Positions 1-8,827 of a stretch of 64,000 nt of DNA are shown here, piece after piece. Origin of the DNA: Algoriphagus vanfongensis DSM 17529. Its GTDB lineage: Bacteria; Bacteroidota; Bacteroidia; Cytophagales; Cyclobacteriaceae. The stretch spans positions 310,001 through 374,000 of the forward strand of contig NZ_AUBX01000014.1 in the NCBI RefSeq assembly GCF_000429465.1, written 5' to 3'. The position numbers and the translations under genes are program-made. Numbering within the stretch: position 1 is the first letter of the stretch; each line of letters begins with the position of its first letter. The notes below the pieces were generated by a model. That model was given only the letters and a program-made list of their open reading frames with translations. It was not told the origin of the DNA and searched no databases.

Positions 1-17
1 TAATAAACCTTAAATGT

Positions 18-57
18 AAGACGCTGATTGTAAGCCTTTGCCTACAATTAGCGTCTT
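18..57. terminator. Long hairpin at window start, probable terminator
   Basis: AAGACGCT (18-25) pairs with AGCGTCTT (50-57). The inner arms ATTGTA and TACAAT extend the stem, and TTTT follows the right arm. It probably ends transcription of a gene lying left of the window, just before the kinase gene at 77. An in-frame TTG lies inside the hairpin, which argues against using it as the kinase start. Confidence 0.6.
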
Positions 58-76
58 TTGTGGCAAAATCAAATCC

Positions 77-1204
77 ATGAAGGATCGGGCTGTACTCAAA
101 AAGATCATACATCTGGCGATCGTAGGAATTCTGCTTTCCTCGACCTATCCTTTCTTTGCGAGACCGGAGATGAGCAATGAGCAGATCATCAAAATGCTGC
201 TCTACAATGTAAACCTGATCGCCATGTATTGGGTCAATACGGCTGTACTCATCCCTAAATTTGTCCATGCTGGCAAATACAACAAGTATATCCTCAGCAT
301 TTTGGGTCTGTTGATATTCTCTATGATCTTACTATCGATCATCAACCGGGTATTTCCAGACCTCCCTCCGGGCATGCGCCCCCAGTTTAACCCCGAAATG
401 GGAAATGGCAACTTCCCAAGAATAAACCCTGAAAACGGACAGGAATTCAGACCAAGGAGATTTGATGAATCCTTTGGCTTCAAAACATTCATTCCACGCT
501 TTTTTCTACTTCCCTTTATTTTCCAATTTCTCGTCATGCTGGGAGCAGGAACCTCCTTTGAGTTGATTTCGCTATTTGACAAAGAGCGAAAACGAAATGA
601 CGACATGGAAAAACAGAAGGCAATCGGAGAGTTGAATTTCCTCAAAAACCAGCTCAACCCGCACTTCCTCCTCAATGCTCTCAACAACATCTACAGCCTA
701 GCCCGCAAAAAATCGGATGACACCACTCAGGCAGTACTTCTGCTCTCGGATTTGCTGCGCTATGTGCTCTACGAAACCAAAAAAACCAAAACTCCCATCC
801 GGCAAGAGATCGAGTTTATCAAAAACTACATTCAGCTCGAAAAACTGAAATTTACCGACGAGGATGCTCCCAATATCAACTTATCCATCTCAGTCAAAAA
901 CATGGAATATCCCATCGAGCCTCTCTTGCTGATGACTCTGATCGAAAACTCCTTCAAGCATGGCGTTTCTTACCTAAATCCCTCTTTTATCTTGGTTTCG
1001 CTGGAAGAAAATGACAAAGAAATCCGTTTTTCGGTAGTCAATAGCATGGCTAAAAAGTCCGAAAACAAAACCAAAAACACCCAAAAAGGACTCGGGATCC
1101 AGACCTTGGAAAAACAACTTGAACTGATCTATCCAGGAAAACACAGCTTCCATCAGACTGTGGAAAATAATGTCTTCAAAACCTTCTTAACGATCAAAAA
1201 ATGA
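77..1204 (+). CDS. LytS-type sensor histidine kinase (His_kinase family)
   Basis: Membrane sensor kinase that should phosphorylate the response regulator encoded immediately downstream. From the ATG at 77 it has 375 residues. Hydrophobic segments lie near residues 10-27, 40-60, 70-90 and 140-158, so about four membrane passes. A charged, Pro/Asn-rich loop (residues about 95-130) separates the third and fourth. The phospho-acceptor motif NQLNPHFLLNALN puts the His near residue 196, as in the His_kinase (PF06580) family. The N-box LIENSFKHG and a G-box GLGIQTLEKQLEL mark the ATPase domain. The ATG at 77 was chosen because a longer in-frame TTG (38) lies inside a hairpin. The stop overlaps the next start (ATGA). 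The signal sensed is unknown. Confidence 0.9.
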   Translation: MKDRAVLKKIIHLAIVGILLSSTYPFFARPEMSNEQIIKMLLYNVNLIAMYWVNTAVLIPKFVHAGKYNKYILSILGLLIFSMILLSIINRVFPDLPPGMRPQFNPEMGNGNFPRINPENGQEFRPRRFDESFGFKTFIPRFFLLPFIFQFLVMLGAGTSFELISLFDKERKRNDDMEKQKAIGELNFLKNQLNPHFLLNALNNIYSLARKKSDDTTQAVLLLSDLLRYVLYETKKTKTPIRQEIEFIKNYIQLEKLKFTDEDAPNINLSISVKNMEYPIEPLLLMTLIENSFKHGVSYLNPSFILVSLEENDKEIRFSVVNSMAKKSENKTKNTQKGLGIQTLEKQLELIYPGKHSFHQTVENNVFKTFLTIKK

Positions 1205-1938
1205 AATATCGGTGCATAGTAATCGACGATGAAACACTCGCCATAGATGTGTTGGAGGACTTCATCAGCAAATTCCCAATTTTGGAACTAGTAGGTAAAT
1301 TCAGCTCTCCACTGAAAGCCACCCCCCTACTGATGAGCCAGCAGGTAGATCTGATTTTCTTGGACATCAATATGCCCGACATCAATGGCATGGCATTCTT
1401 TGAAAACTTACCCGCCAAGCCTCAAGTGATCTTCACGACTGCTTACAGCGACTTCGCTGTCAAGGGATTTGAAATGAACGCCGTGGACTACCTTCTTAAA
1501 CCGATCAGCTTTGAGCGATTCTTTATGGCCATCAATAAACTGGGACAAAAATCCGGAGCTAACGCAATCAGTACTAGCCCACTTACGACCACGATACCTC
1601 ACGAGGGAAGTGATTACATTTTTGTCAAAGCGGAATACGCCAATATCAAAATCAAACTCGCAGACATCCTTTTGCTGGAAGGATACAAGGACTACGTCAA
1701 AATCCACCTGCTCAATGAGACCAAACCAATCCTCACACTGAATAGTGTCAAGCACTACGAGTCGACATTGTTTTCCAAAGGATTTGTAAGAATACACAAA
1801 CGCTACATCGTGTCGATAGACAAGATCGAAAACATCAGTAGAAATCGGGTCAAACTCAAAGGAATAGAGGAATTCATTATGATCGGGGAGAGCTATCGGG
1901 ACTTTTTCATGGAGCTGGTAGTCAATCATCATACCTGA
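1201..1938 (+). CDS. LytTR-family response regulator
   Basis: DNA-binding response regulator of 245 residues, partner of the upstream kinase with a 4-bp ATGA overlap that suggests translational coupling. The receiver domain occupies about residues 3-120. It has the acidic pair D9-D10, phospho-acceptor D55 in LIFLDINMP, T80 in FTTAYSD, and K100 in DYLLKP. A LytTR domain fills about residues 140-240, with FVKAEYANIKI at its start and the typical KGFVRIHKRYIVS segment. Target genes cannot be read from the sequence. Such pairs are very common in Bacteroidota and the location beside a rhamnose locus may be coincidental. Confidence 0.92.
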   Translation: MKYRCIVIDDETLAIDVLEDFISKFPILELVGKFSSPLKATPLLMSQQVDLIFLDINMPDINGMAFFENLPAKPQVIFTTAYSDFAVKGFEMNAVDYLLKPISFERFFMAINKLGQKSGANAISTSPLTTTIPHEGSDYIFVKAEYANIKIKLADILLLEGYKDYVKIHLLNETKPILTLNSVKHYESTLFSKGFVRIHKRYIVSIDKIENISRNRVKLKGIEEFIMIGESYRDFFMELVVNHHT

Positions 1939-2597
1939 GAAAAGCAGTTTTGACACGAGGAGTATTTCATTCAAACTAAAAACTTACTGTTCGTGTAAAA
2001 AAGCCAACCTCCTCTCGGGACTACCGTTCGGAGAGATAAGCTTGAAAAGCGAATTTGGTTAATTACATTTTCAAGTCAGAGGAAATGCAGGAATAGAGAA
2101 TTTCTTTTCCTGCTCCTCTGCACCATCTCCCACCCTCCGATTTATCACATAAAAAGAAGGAAGAAACCTGTGGATTCCTTCCCTAGTTGGTGATTTCAAA
2201 ATCAGCTTTTTCCTTTTGGCGCCAAGTGAGGATCAAAGAAGAGTGAGTAGGATTGATCCAGCTTGCTATCCCTTTTATTTAATGGAGGATAAACTATGAA
2301 AGTCGCGATCTTCCACGGTCCTCTCGTGATACCTGCTCAGATTCACATTGGGTAAAGTCGCACATCTTGGTCAGTCCAAAAATTATGTCAGATCTCTAAA
2401 CTGAAAAGAGCAAATACGACTCGGAATTCAATCCTCGGCTTGGGAGCATTCTCTATCTTTGATCCTATACTCGGCTAGATAAAGTTGCCTAAATTTCACT
2501 CTAAAACCAATCTTTTCACCGCATATTTCCCAACAAGTTTTGCACAGCAATCACCTGTAAAAGAACATTTTATCAACAGTATAGAATCGAAAAAAAA
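1939..2597. other. Gene-free stretch of about 650 bp
   Basis: No reading frame of useful length on either strand. A short GAAGGAA/TTCCTTC stem lies near 2156-2184, but it lacks a T-run. The gap separates the LytT regulator from the 3' end of the leftward rhamnose operon. No clear repeat, RNA gene or gene remnant was recognised. Confidence 0.5.
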
Positions 2598-3596
2598 TCA
2601 CTTAAGCTTTAGCCTCAAAAGTAAAGAATCCGCAGTCATATAAAGGTATTGTTCATCGCTATCGAAAGCGCAATTTGCCGTTGCCTGCCCTGTCAAAATC
2701 GTACCTAGATGTCTGCCTTCAGCATCGATGATCAGAATCCCTCCAGGCCCTGAAGCAAACAAGACTCCAGAAGAATGCACTTTCAAACCATCAGGCAAAC
2801 CTTTTCTTGTCTCACTTTGCAAATCGGTCACGTCGAGAAGAACTTGCCCTGAAAGCACCTCTCCCGCATCATCCAGTTCAAATGCAAAATATCGGGCACG
2901 CTCAGCATCGGACTGAGCGACATAAAGCCGCCTTTGGTCTGGACTCAATGCAATTCCATTCGGGCGGCTTAAGGTATCCACCAGCAAATTCAGCCTTCCA
3001 TCTACATCCAAGCGATAAACTCCCTGATAATCCAGTTCCTTTTCATCCCATGGATCAAGTCCGTAGGGTGGATCGGTAAAAAAAAGCTGGCCTTGAGAAT
3101 TGAACACCAAATCATTGGGACTATTGAAGCGATTTCCTTCAAAGCCTGTAGCCAATGCTTCGAATGAGGAACTAGGTGAATCCAAAGGAGCAAGCATTCT
3201 GGCAATTTGCCGCTCTCCGTGCTGACACAAAATCAAGTTACCAGAAATATCCAAAGCCAACCCATTAGAACCAGGCTCTCTTTTGTCTGCTCTATCCCCT
3301 AAGTATCCTGAGGGATTCAAGTAAAGCGTAAGGCTATCTTGCTCAGACCATTTCCAGATCTGATTGGAAGGTACATCAGAAAAAATCAAAGCCTGCTCAG
3401 ACTCTAACCATAACGGTCCTTCACTCCAGTCAAACCCGGAGGCGAGGACCTCTATTTGGGCGTCTTTCGGTATCAAGGCATTGATGGCTGAATCGAGTCG
3501 CTCGACTGCTCCGATAGTTAAGACTTCATCCTTTGTAGATTGGGGTCCCGAACATGAAGCCAACACAAATAGAAACGGAAAAATAGAATTTCTCAT
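2598..3596 (-). CDS. SMP-30/gluconolactonase-family lipoprotein
   Basis: A six-bladed beta-propeller of the SGL family, which usually hydrolyses sugar lactones in a metal-dependent way. The start at 3596 gives a compact lipoprotein signal (MRNSIFPFLFVLASC), so the enzyme is probably anchored outside the cytoplasm. An upstream in-frame start at 3614 is possible but would add six polar residues before the signal. Visible family segments are DWSEGPLWLES, FSDVPSNQIWKW, GSNGLALD, RFNSPNDLVF, FTDPPYGLD and RPNGIALSPDQRRLY, which carry the expected Glu, Asn and Asp metal ligands. It is the last gene of the leftward rhamnose operon. An extracytoplasmic sugar lactonase there would suggest periplasmic aldose oxidation, but the substrate is not shown. 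Confidence 0.82.
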   Translation of the reverse strand: MRNSIFPFLFVLASCSGPQSTKDEVLTIGAVERLDSAINALIPKDAQIEVLASGFDWSEGPLWLESEQALIFSDVPSNQIWKWSEQDSLTLYLNPSGYLGDRADKREPGSNGLALDISGNLILCQHGERQIARMLAPLDSPSSSFEALATGFEGNRFNSPNDLVFNSQGQLFFTDPPYGLDPWDEKELDYQGVYRLDVDGRLNLLVDTLSRPNGIALSPDQRRLYVAQSDAERARYFAFELDDAGEVLSGQVLLDVTDLQSETRKGLPDGLKVHSSGVLFASGPGGILIIDAEGRHLGTILTGQATANCAFDSDEQYLYMTADSLLLRLKLK

Positions 3597-3680
3597 ATCA
3601 GATAGACTAGACATACAGGAAGTTAACCCATTCGATGGAGAAGTCCGAATCCCATGCTTTCCTCTAACTCACACTAAGGA

Positions 3681-4928
3681 TCATAAGCCACTCGCATGCG
3701 AGTCTTTTCCTCGCTGCGCAATCAATTTTTCTCGAATTTTCTCTTTTCTATAGTAAGTCAATGGATCTGACTCTCCTCCACTTTGGATGCGAGACTCCTT
3801 GACAAGCGCTCGGACATCTGTCAAAAACGCCTCCTGCAACAGTTCCTGTGCACCCACCACATCTCCCTGTAGCTGACATTGGGATAGCTTTTCCCTATCT
3901 ACCAAAAGCGCCTTGGCATAAGCCTGAGCAATAGCCTCCAGTGCCTGTATCAAATCCTCTATCGGATCTTTCGTATTGTGACTCGCATCGATCATCCAAG
4001 AGATGGACTCCCAAGCCTGAGCTCCGTCTTGCGCCCCTCCGATCAATTCGCAAAAGATCAAAAACAACTGATAGGGCTTGATGCTCCCAGTACTCAGGTC
4101 ATCATCGCCATATTTACTGTCATTGAAATGAAACCCGGCCAACATATCCTGATGCATCAGAGTCGCGACGATTTGCTCGATATTGGTATTGGGAAGATGA
4201 TGCCCGAGATCCACTAGCACTTTGGCTCGCTCGCCAAGCTGCCTGCACAAAAAGGATGAAGTGCCCCAATCCGGAATCACCGTATGGTAAAAATTGGGTT
4301 CGTAGGGCTTGTACTCCAACAAAAGCTTCCAATCCTCAGGCATCCCAGAATATATGGCCTGCAAACTCTCCCCTGTCCACTGCAGTGCCTTGCGAATATG
4401 CGCTTGACCCGGAAAATTACTTCCATCAGCCAACCAAACTGTCAAACCCTTGCTCCCCAGCTTCTCTCCTATTTCGATGACCTGAAGATTGTGCTCCACA
4501 GCTTGATTTCTGATCGCAGAGTCAGCATTGCTCAAAGACCCCATTTTGTATGAAAGCGACTGTCCATAATCCTGAAAAGTATTGCTATTCATCGCATCAA
4601 AACTGACATCCAGATCTGCAGCTTTTTGTCGGATGGCGGCTACATCCTGAGGGATATCCCAGGGAATATGAAGAGAGACGGCATTGGTCTTTTTGGTCAG
4701 CCTGGCCAAGAGTCCGATATCATCCAGTTTTTCTTCCAGATTGCGAGGCTCCCCACCGATAGAAAAGCGTCCAAAACGGGTTCCTCCTGCGCCCAATGCC
4801 CAGCTAGGCACAGCGATCTGAAACTGAGAAACCTGTAAAATAAGTTCCGATATATTTTTGCCTTTGCTAGCTAGCTGCTCAGCAAGCAGGTCTAAGGACT
4901 TTTGATGTAAATGATCGTGATTGCTCAA
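3681..4928 (-). CDS. rhaI: L-rhamnose isomerase (RhaI type)
   Basis: TIM-barrel metal-dependent isomerase of 415 residues that converts L-rhamnose to L-rhamnulose in the cytoplasm. The N-terminal part (QIAVPSWALGAGGTRFGRF) and the stretch VSLHIPWDIP are characteristic of the RhaI type, which is distinct from E. coli RhaA. Barrel strands carry likely metal ligands in LLEYKPYEPNFYHT, VLVDLGHH and FHFNDSKYGDDDL. It sits in a leftward operon with a permease, a small membrane protein and a lactonase. It lies divergently from the rhamnulose-phosphate aldolase fusion, so the neighbourhood supports rhamnose strongly. The C-terminus ends YYRKEKIREKLIAQRGKD, as is usual for the family. Confidence 0.9.
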   Translation of the reverse strand: MSNHDHLHQKSLDLLAEQLASKGKNISELILQVSQFQIAVPSWALGAGGTRFGRFSIGGEPRNLEEKLDDIGLLARLTKKTNAVSLHIPWDIPQDVAAIRQKAADLDVSFDAMNSNTFQDYGQSLSYKMGSLSNADSAIRNQAVEHNLQVIEIGEKLGSKGLTVWLADGSNFPGQAHIRKALQWTGESLQAIYSGMPEDWKLLLEYKPYEPNFYHTVIPDWGTSSFLCRQLGERAKVLVDLGHHLPNTNIEQIVATLMHQDMLAGFHFNDSKYGDDDLSTGSIKPYQLFLIFCELIGGAQDGAQAWESISWMIDASHNTKDPIEDLIQALEAIAQAYAKALLVDREKLSQCQLQGDVVGAQELLQEAFLTDVRALVKESRIQSGGESDPLTYYRKEKIREKLIAQRGKDSHASGL

Positions 4929-4958
4929 ACTATAATTACTTAAAATGAAAGCTACTAC

Positions 4959-5138
4959 TTAATTTTCACTGGTTTTGGAATTGACCCAAAAGGGGGCCGT
5001 ACACATCCAGGCCACCATCCCTATTCCCATCCATAGTTTCATCGACTCAAGGTCCATTTCTCCAAAAAACAGAAGCAAAGGAGGTAGAATAGACATCACC
5101 AAACCCAGTATCGAGATAAGTTTCAAAATATTTTTCAT
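4959..5138 (-). CDS. Small two-helix membrane protein (59 aa) coupled to the permease
   Basis: An unannotated-size gene of 59 residues. The sequence begins MKNILKLISILGLVMSILP and ends FWVNSKTSEN. Two hydrophobic segments (about residues 5-25 and 35-52) flank a short acidic turn GEMDLESMK. Its ATG overlaps the permease stop in an ATGA arrangement (5135-5138), the strongest sign that it is translated. Its stop lies 30 bp before rhaI. The family is not recognised. Position suggests an accessory subunit or stabiliser of the permease, which is inference only. The reading frame has neither internal stops nor rare-looking composition compared with its neighbours. Confidence 0.75.
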   Translation of the reverse strand: MKNILKLISILGLVMSILPPLLLFFGEMDLESMKLWMGIGMVAWMCTAPFWVNSKTSEN

Positions 5139-6538
5139 GACACAAGAGGTTTAGATACCGGATATTTCATTTTTGAAAGCGCTATGAAGATCGCCACAGC
5201 CACAAACCAACCCGGCAATCCCAGAAAGAAAATCTCTACTCCGTAAATCAGATTTAATCCGAGACAGAAAGCCAGTGTCAACACCCAGCTAAGCAATGCA
5301 GGTAGGCTAAAGTCTGAACCTGAATTCAATGCTGCTTCTGAGCGGAATCCCATTCTTTTGGAAAGGTAAAAATCCGCAAAAATCACTGCTCCCATCGGCA
5401 TCAGGAGCAAGCCATATAATGCCACAAAATCCAGCAGTTTCATGACCAAAGCCGGAAAACACGCAGCTATACTTGTTATTCCTCCCACGATAGCAGTGAT
5501 TTTCCAAGTAGGTACTTTTGGGAAAATTCCCTGCAAGGCAAGGCCCGCACGATAGATCGTCGGATTGGCAGTGGTCCATCCCGCCACTACGACGCATATT
5601 GCTCCTGCTATCCCCAGCGTCTGATAGGCGATAGGTCCTGGCGCAAACTCCTGAGAACCTGAGTTGGCTTGCAAAAACACCGCATAGAGAATCCCAGAAG
5701 CGATCCATGCCACAAAATGCCCCAAATAAAGCCCTGCAAATACTGCAAAGCCCGAAGTCCAAGATTTGGCATAACGTAAAATCGTCAAATCTGACATCCC
5801 GATATGCATGGCCATATTGCAAAACCAAGCAAAAAAGATCACATGCCAGATCGAAAACCGAGTCATCCCAGGCAGCGGAACGCCATTCCAGATGACCTCC
5901 TGAGCTATGGCAAATAGGCCTTCACCAGACCCTACTCCCAGCTGAGACAGACCTACTATTCCCGCTGCGAAAAAGATCAGGATCATCCAAGGCGACATCA
6001 CATTGGCAAACTTGGACACCTTATCATAGCCTTGAATAGCTACCAAGGTGATCACTCCTCCCATCAAAACCACTGTCACGATCCATCCGGGCGTTCGCGG
6101 AAACCAATCCGACAAGGTGGGCATCTCGAGATCAAACGGAATCCCCACAGCTGTAGCCGATACCGCAATCATCGAACCCGCCAAAAAACAAAACATCAAT
6201 GCGTTGACCAGATTGTACCATCGAACTACTTTTTTACCAGCGATCCGCTCCAGTTGATAATAAAGTGTCAGGCGCTTTTTGACAGCGATAGGAGCCGTGA
6301 TCAGTCCCCAGCTCAATACTGCCAGAAGATTACCTATCAGAAGCCCCAGCAATAAATCTCCTGCTGCGACCCCATGAGCTACAAAAAGTGGCCCTATGAC
6401 AAATTCAGTACCCGCTGCGTGCTCCCCTGCATACATCCCCAAAAAACCCCGACTTCCTTTCAGTTCTGAATCCGGCACGGGAGTTCGCTCATACTCCTCC
6501 TTCGCAGCTATTTTCTTGATTTTGAATATTTCCATCAT
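5135..6538 (-). CDS. NCS1-like (purine-cytosine permease family) transporter
   Basis: A polytopic membrane protein of 467 residues with about 12 hydrophobic segments. It looks like the nucleobase:cation symporter-1 branch of the APC superfamily. The N-terminal cytoplasmic leader ends in ERTPVPDSELKG. The first membrane segments follow with GEHAAGTEFVIGP, and GWTTANPTIYRAGLALQG is a typical late loop/helix. Family members usually import nucleobases or related small rings. It is the first gene of the leftward operon that contains rhaI, and no other rhamnose transporter is present, so L-rhamnose or a derivative is a plausible substrate. Start could be either of two adjacent ATGs (6538 or 6535). 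Family call is moderately sure, substrate is inferred. Confidence 0.72.
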   Translation of the reverse strand: MMEIFKIKKIAAKEEYERTPVPDSELKGSRGFLGMYAGEHAAGTEFVIGPLFVAHGVAAGDLLLGLLIGNLLAVLSWGLITAPIAVKKRLTLYYQLERIAGKKVVRWYNLVNALMFCFLAGSMIAVSATAVGIPFDLEMPTLSDWFPRTPGWIVTVVLMGGVITLVAIQGYDKVSKFANVMSPWMILIFFAAGIVGLSQLGVGSGEGLFAIAQEVIWNGVPLPGMTRFSIWHVIFFAWFCNMAMHIGMSDLTILRYAKSWTSGFAVFAGLYLGHFVAWIASGILYAVFLQANSGSQEFAPGPIAYQTLGIAGAICVVVAGWTTANPTIYRAGLALQGIFPKVPTWKITAIVGGITSIAACFPALVMKLLDFVALYGLLLMPMGAVIFADFYLSKRMGFRSEAALNSGSDFSLPALLSWVLTLAFCLGLNLIYGVEIFFLGLPGWFVAVAIFIALSKMKYPVSKPLVS

Positions 6539-6561
6539 GCTAGCTTACAAGATGTCTTGGA

Positions 6562-6623
6562 TATCCTGTCAAACTATCCTGTACTGTCTCAACAAAAAGC
6601 CGTATTTTCAAGACAGCACAGGA
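6562..6623. promoter_or_regulatory. Probable operator array of the rhamnose regulator
   Basis: The 136-bp divergent gap between the permease and the aldolase fusion holds repeated half-sites. ATCCTGT occurs twice as a direct repeat (6563-6569 and 6576-6582). TCCTGTACTGTCT (6577-6589) is matched in inverted orientation by AGACAGCACAGGA (6611-6623), with 12 of 13 bases paired and a 21-bp spacer. A further GGACAGC overlaps the right arm. The location and symmetry suit binding by the GntR-LacI hybrid regulator encoded at 8828, which is inference. No convincing TAnnTTTG promoter box was found in this gap. Confidence 0.6.
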
Positions 6624-6674
6624 CAGCAAACGGGTAGATTAAGTACAAATTCGTAAGATCTAAAAAACCAAAAT

Positions 6675-8795
6675 ATGACGATGACAACCCAGAAATTCAA
6701 ACATGTCTCCTACCTCTGGGACGAACAAGTTGCGAATCAATTAGAAGGAAATGAAGTAGATCTTTTAATCTATCGATCCAATATATTGGGTTCCGATTTG
6801 AGAATCACGAACTACGGTGGTGGCAACACCTCCTGCAAAACTTTTGAAAAAGACCCGCTAACTGGCAAAGAAGTAGAAATCATGTGGGTCAAAGGTTCCG
6901 GTGGAGATATCGGCACCCTGACCAAATCTGGCTTGGCAGGTCTATATGTAGACAAGCTCCGCGCGCTGGAGTCAGTTTATCGAGGTCTGGATTTTGAAGA
7001 CGAAATGGTCGAACTTTTCAACCATTGCATTTATGACTTGAAGTCCAAAGCGCCGTCTATTGATACACCGCTCCATTCATTTCTGCCATTCAAGCACATC
7101 GACCACCTTCACCCTGATGCAGCCATTGCCATTGCCGCTTCGAAAGACGGGGAGAAAATCACCCAAGATCTTTGGAACGGGAGTATTGCTTGGATTCCAT
7201 GGCAAAAACCAGGATTTGACCTAGGACTACAGCTTAGAAATGCGCTTAACGCCAACCCGGGAATTCGGGGAATTATGCTGGGAGGACATGGACTTTTCAC
7301 TTGGGGAGACACTGCTTACGAATGCTATGTCAATAGTCTGGAAGTGATCGAGACCGCATCTCAATACCTGGAAGACCACTATGGCAAAACCAGGCCGGTC
7401 TTTGGAGGAGAAAAAGTACAGTCTCTAGCTCCGGAGGACAGAAAATCTCAGGCGGCAACTATCGCTCCTATCCTGAGAGGACTTGCTTCTTCAGAAAAAT
7501 TGATGGTAGGTACGTTCAGCGACTCAGATACCGTTTTGCAGTTTATCAACAGTCATGATTTAGGCAAACTAGCCCCCATGGGAACCAGTTGCCCGGACCA
7601 TTTCCTCAGAACGAAGATCTCTCCCTTGGTTTTGGACCTTGCAGCAGATGTAGATCTCTCCGATAGCGAATCCATCAAAAACTCTCTCAAGCAGGCTTTT
7701 GCTGACTACCGGGACATGTATGCTTCCTATTACGAAAATCACAAGCATCCCAATAGTCCAGCCATGAGAGACCCCAATCCTGTCATCATCTTGTGGCCAG
7801 GAGTGGGACTATTCAGCTATGCCAAAGACAAACAGACCAGCCGCGTAGCAAGTGAATTTTACATCAATGCCATCAATGTCATGCGGGGTGCTGAAGCAGT
7901 ATCCGAGTATGTATCACTTCCACTTCAGGAAGCTTTCAATATTGAATATTGGCTATTGGAAGAAGCCAAGCTACAGAGAATGCCAAAAGAAAAGCCACTT
8001 TCACGCAAGATCGCTCTGATCACAGGTAGCGCTGGCGGCATTGGCAAAGGAATCGCAGAAAAATTTGTCAACGAAGGCGCCTGTGTCGTACTGACTGACA
8101 TCGATCAAGAAAGACTGGATGGGGCTCTGGCTGACTTTCAGATGAAATACGGCAAAGACATCGTCCATGGAGTACTACTGGATGTGACCGATACCGACAG
8201 CCTTTCCAAAGCCATCAAGTCCACTTGCCTCAAATATGGCGGGATAGATATCGTGGTCAACAACGCCGGAATCAGTATCTCAAGAAAATTTGAAGAGCAC
8301 ACCGATCAAGATTGGGACAAACTAAACAACATCTTGGTCATGGGGCAATTCCATGTCTCCAAAGCAGGAGTAGACTTGATGAAAAAACAAGGAACCGGTG
8401 GAGACATCGTCAATGTGGTCAGTAAAAATGCACTGGTAGCCGGACCTAAAAATGTCGCCTACGGCACTACCAAAGCAGCTCAACTCCACATGTCCAGACT
8501 GATGGCCGCCGAGCTAGCGGAAGACAAGATCAAGGTGAATGTGGTCAATCCAGACGCTGTCATCGAAAGCTCCAACATCTGGGAAGGTGGCTGGGCCGAA
8601 AACAGAGCCAAAGCCTACGGAATCGAGGTCAAAGACCTTCCTCAATACTATGCCAATCGGACACTACTCAAAGAGAGTGTCAAAGTAGAAGACATTGCCA
8701 ATGCGGCATTTGCCTTTGTCGGAGGCCTGCTCTCCAAATCCACCGGAAACATGCTCAATGTAGACGGAGGATTGGCGGCAGCATTTCCGAGATAA
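6675..8795 (+). CDS. Bifunctional rhamnulose-1-phosphate aldolase / lactaldehyde dehydrogenase
   Basis: A fusion of 706 residues of the RhaD aldolase-alcohol dehydrogenase type. Residues about 1-425 are a class II aldolase, with NYGGGNTSCK, HPDAAIAIAAS and IRGIMLGGHGLFTWG carrying the phosphate-binding and zinc His motifs. Residues about 435-706 are a short-chain dehydrogenase with the nucleotide-binding ITGSAGGIGKGIA, VNNAGIS, and catalytic Tyr/Lys in VAYGTTKAAQ. The aldolase should split L-rhamnulose-1-phosphate into dihydroxyacetone phosphate and L-lactaldehyde. The dehydrogenase half should oxidise the lactaldehyde to lactate. It is the first gene of the rightward rhamnose operon, followed by the regulator and the kinase. 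The start could be at 6675 or 6681. Full length, no sign of damage. Confidence 0.9.
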   Translation: MTMTTQKFKHVSYLWDEQVANQLEGNEVDLLIYRSNILGSDLRITNYGGGNTSCKTFEKDPLTGKEVEIMWVKGSGGDIGTLTKSGLAGLYVDKLRALESVYRGLDFEDEMVELFNHCIYDLKSKAPSIDTPLHSFLPFKHIDHLHPDAAIAIAASKDGEKITQDLWNGSIAWIPWQKPGFDLGLQLRNALNANPGIRGIMLGGHGLFTWGDTAYECYVNSLEVIETASQYLEDHYGKTRPVFGGEKVQSLAPEDRKSQAATIAPILRGLASSEKLMVGTFSDSDTVLQFINSHDLGKLAPMGTSCPDHFLRTKISPLVLDLAADVDLSDSESIKNSLKQAFADYRDMYASYYENHKHPNSPAMRDPNPVIILWPGVGLFSYAKDKQTSRVASEFYINAINVMRGAEAVSEYVSLPLQEAFNIEYWLLEEAKLQRMPKEKPLSRKIALITGSAGGIGKGIAEKFVNEGACVVLTDIDQERLDGALADFQMKYGKDIVHGVLLDVTDTDSLSKAIKSTCLKYGGIDIVVNNAGISISRKFEEHTDQDWDKLNNILVMGQFHVSKAGVDLMKKQGTGGDIVNVVSKNALVAGPKNVAYGTTKAAQLHMSRLMAAELAEDKIKVNVVNPDAVIESSNIWEGGWAENRAKAYGIEVKDLPQYYANRTLLKESVKVEDIANAAFAFVGGLLSKSTGNMLNVDGGLAAAFPR

Positions 8796-8827
8796 TATCC
8801 AAGAGTAGCAATTAACCCAAAATAACC

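Noticed and set aside
1408-1974. A 188-residue frame on the minus strand
   Set aside because: It lies opposite the LytTR regulator, whose domain motifs are clear; no family features in the antisense frame.
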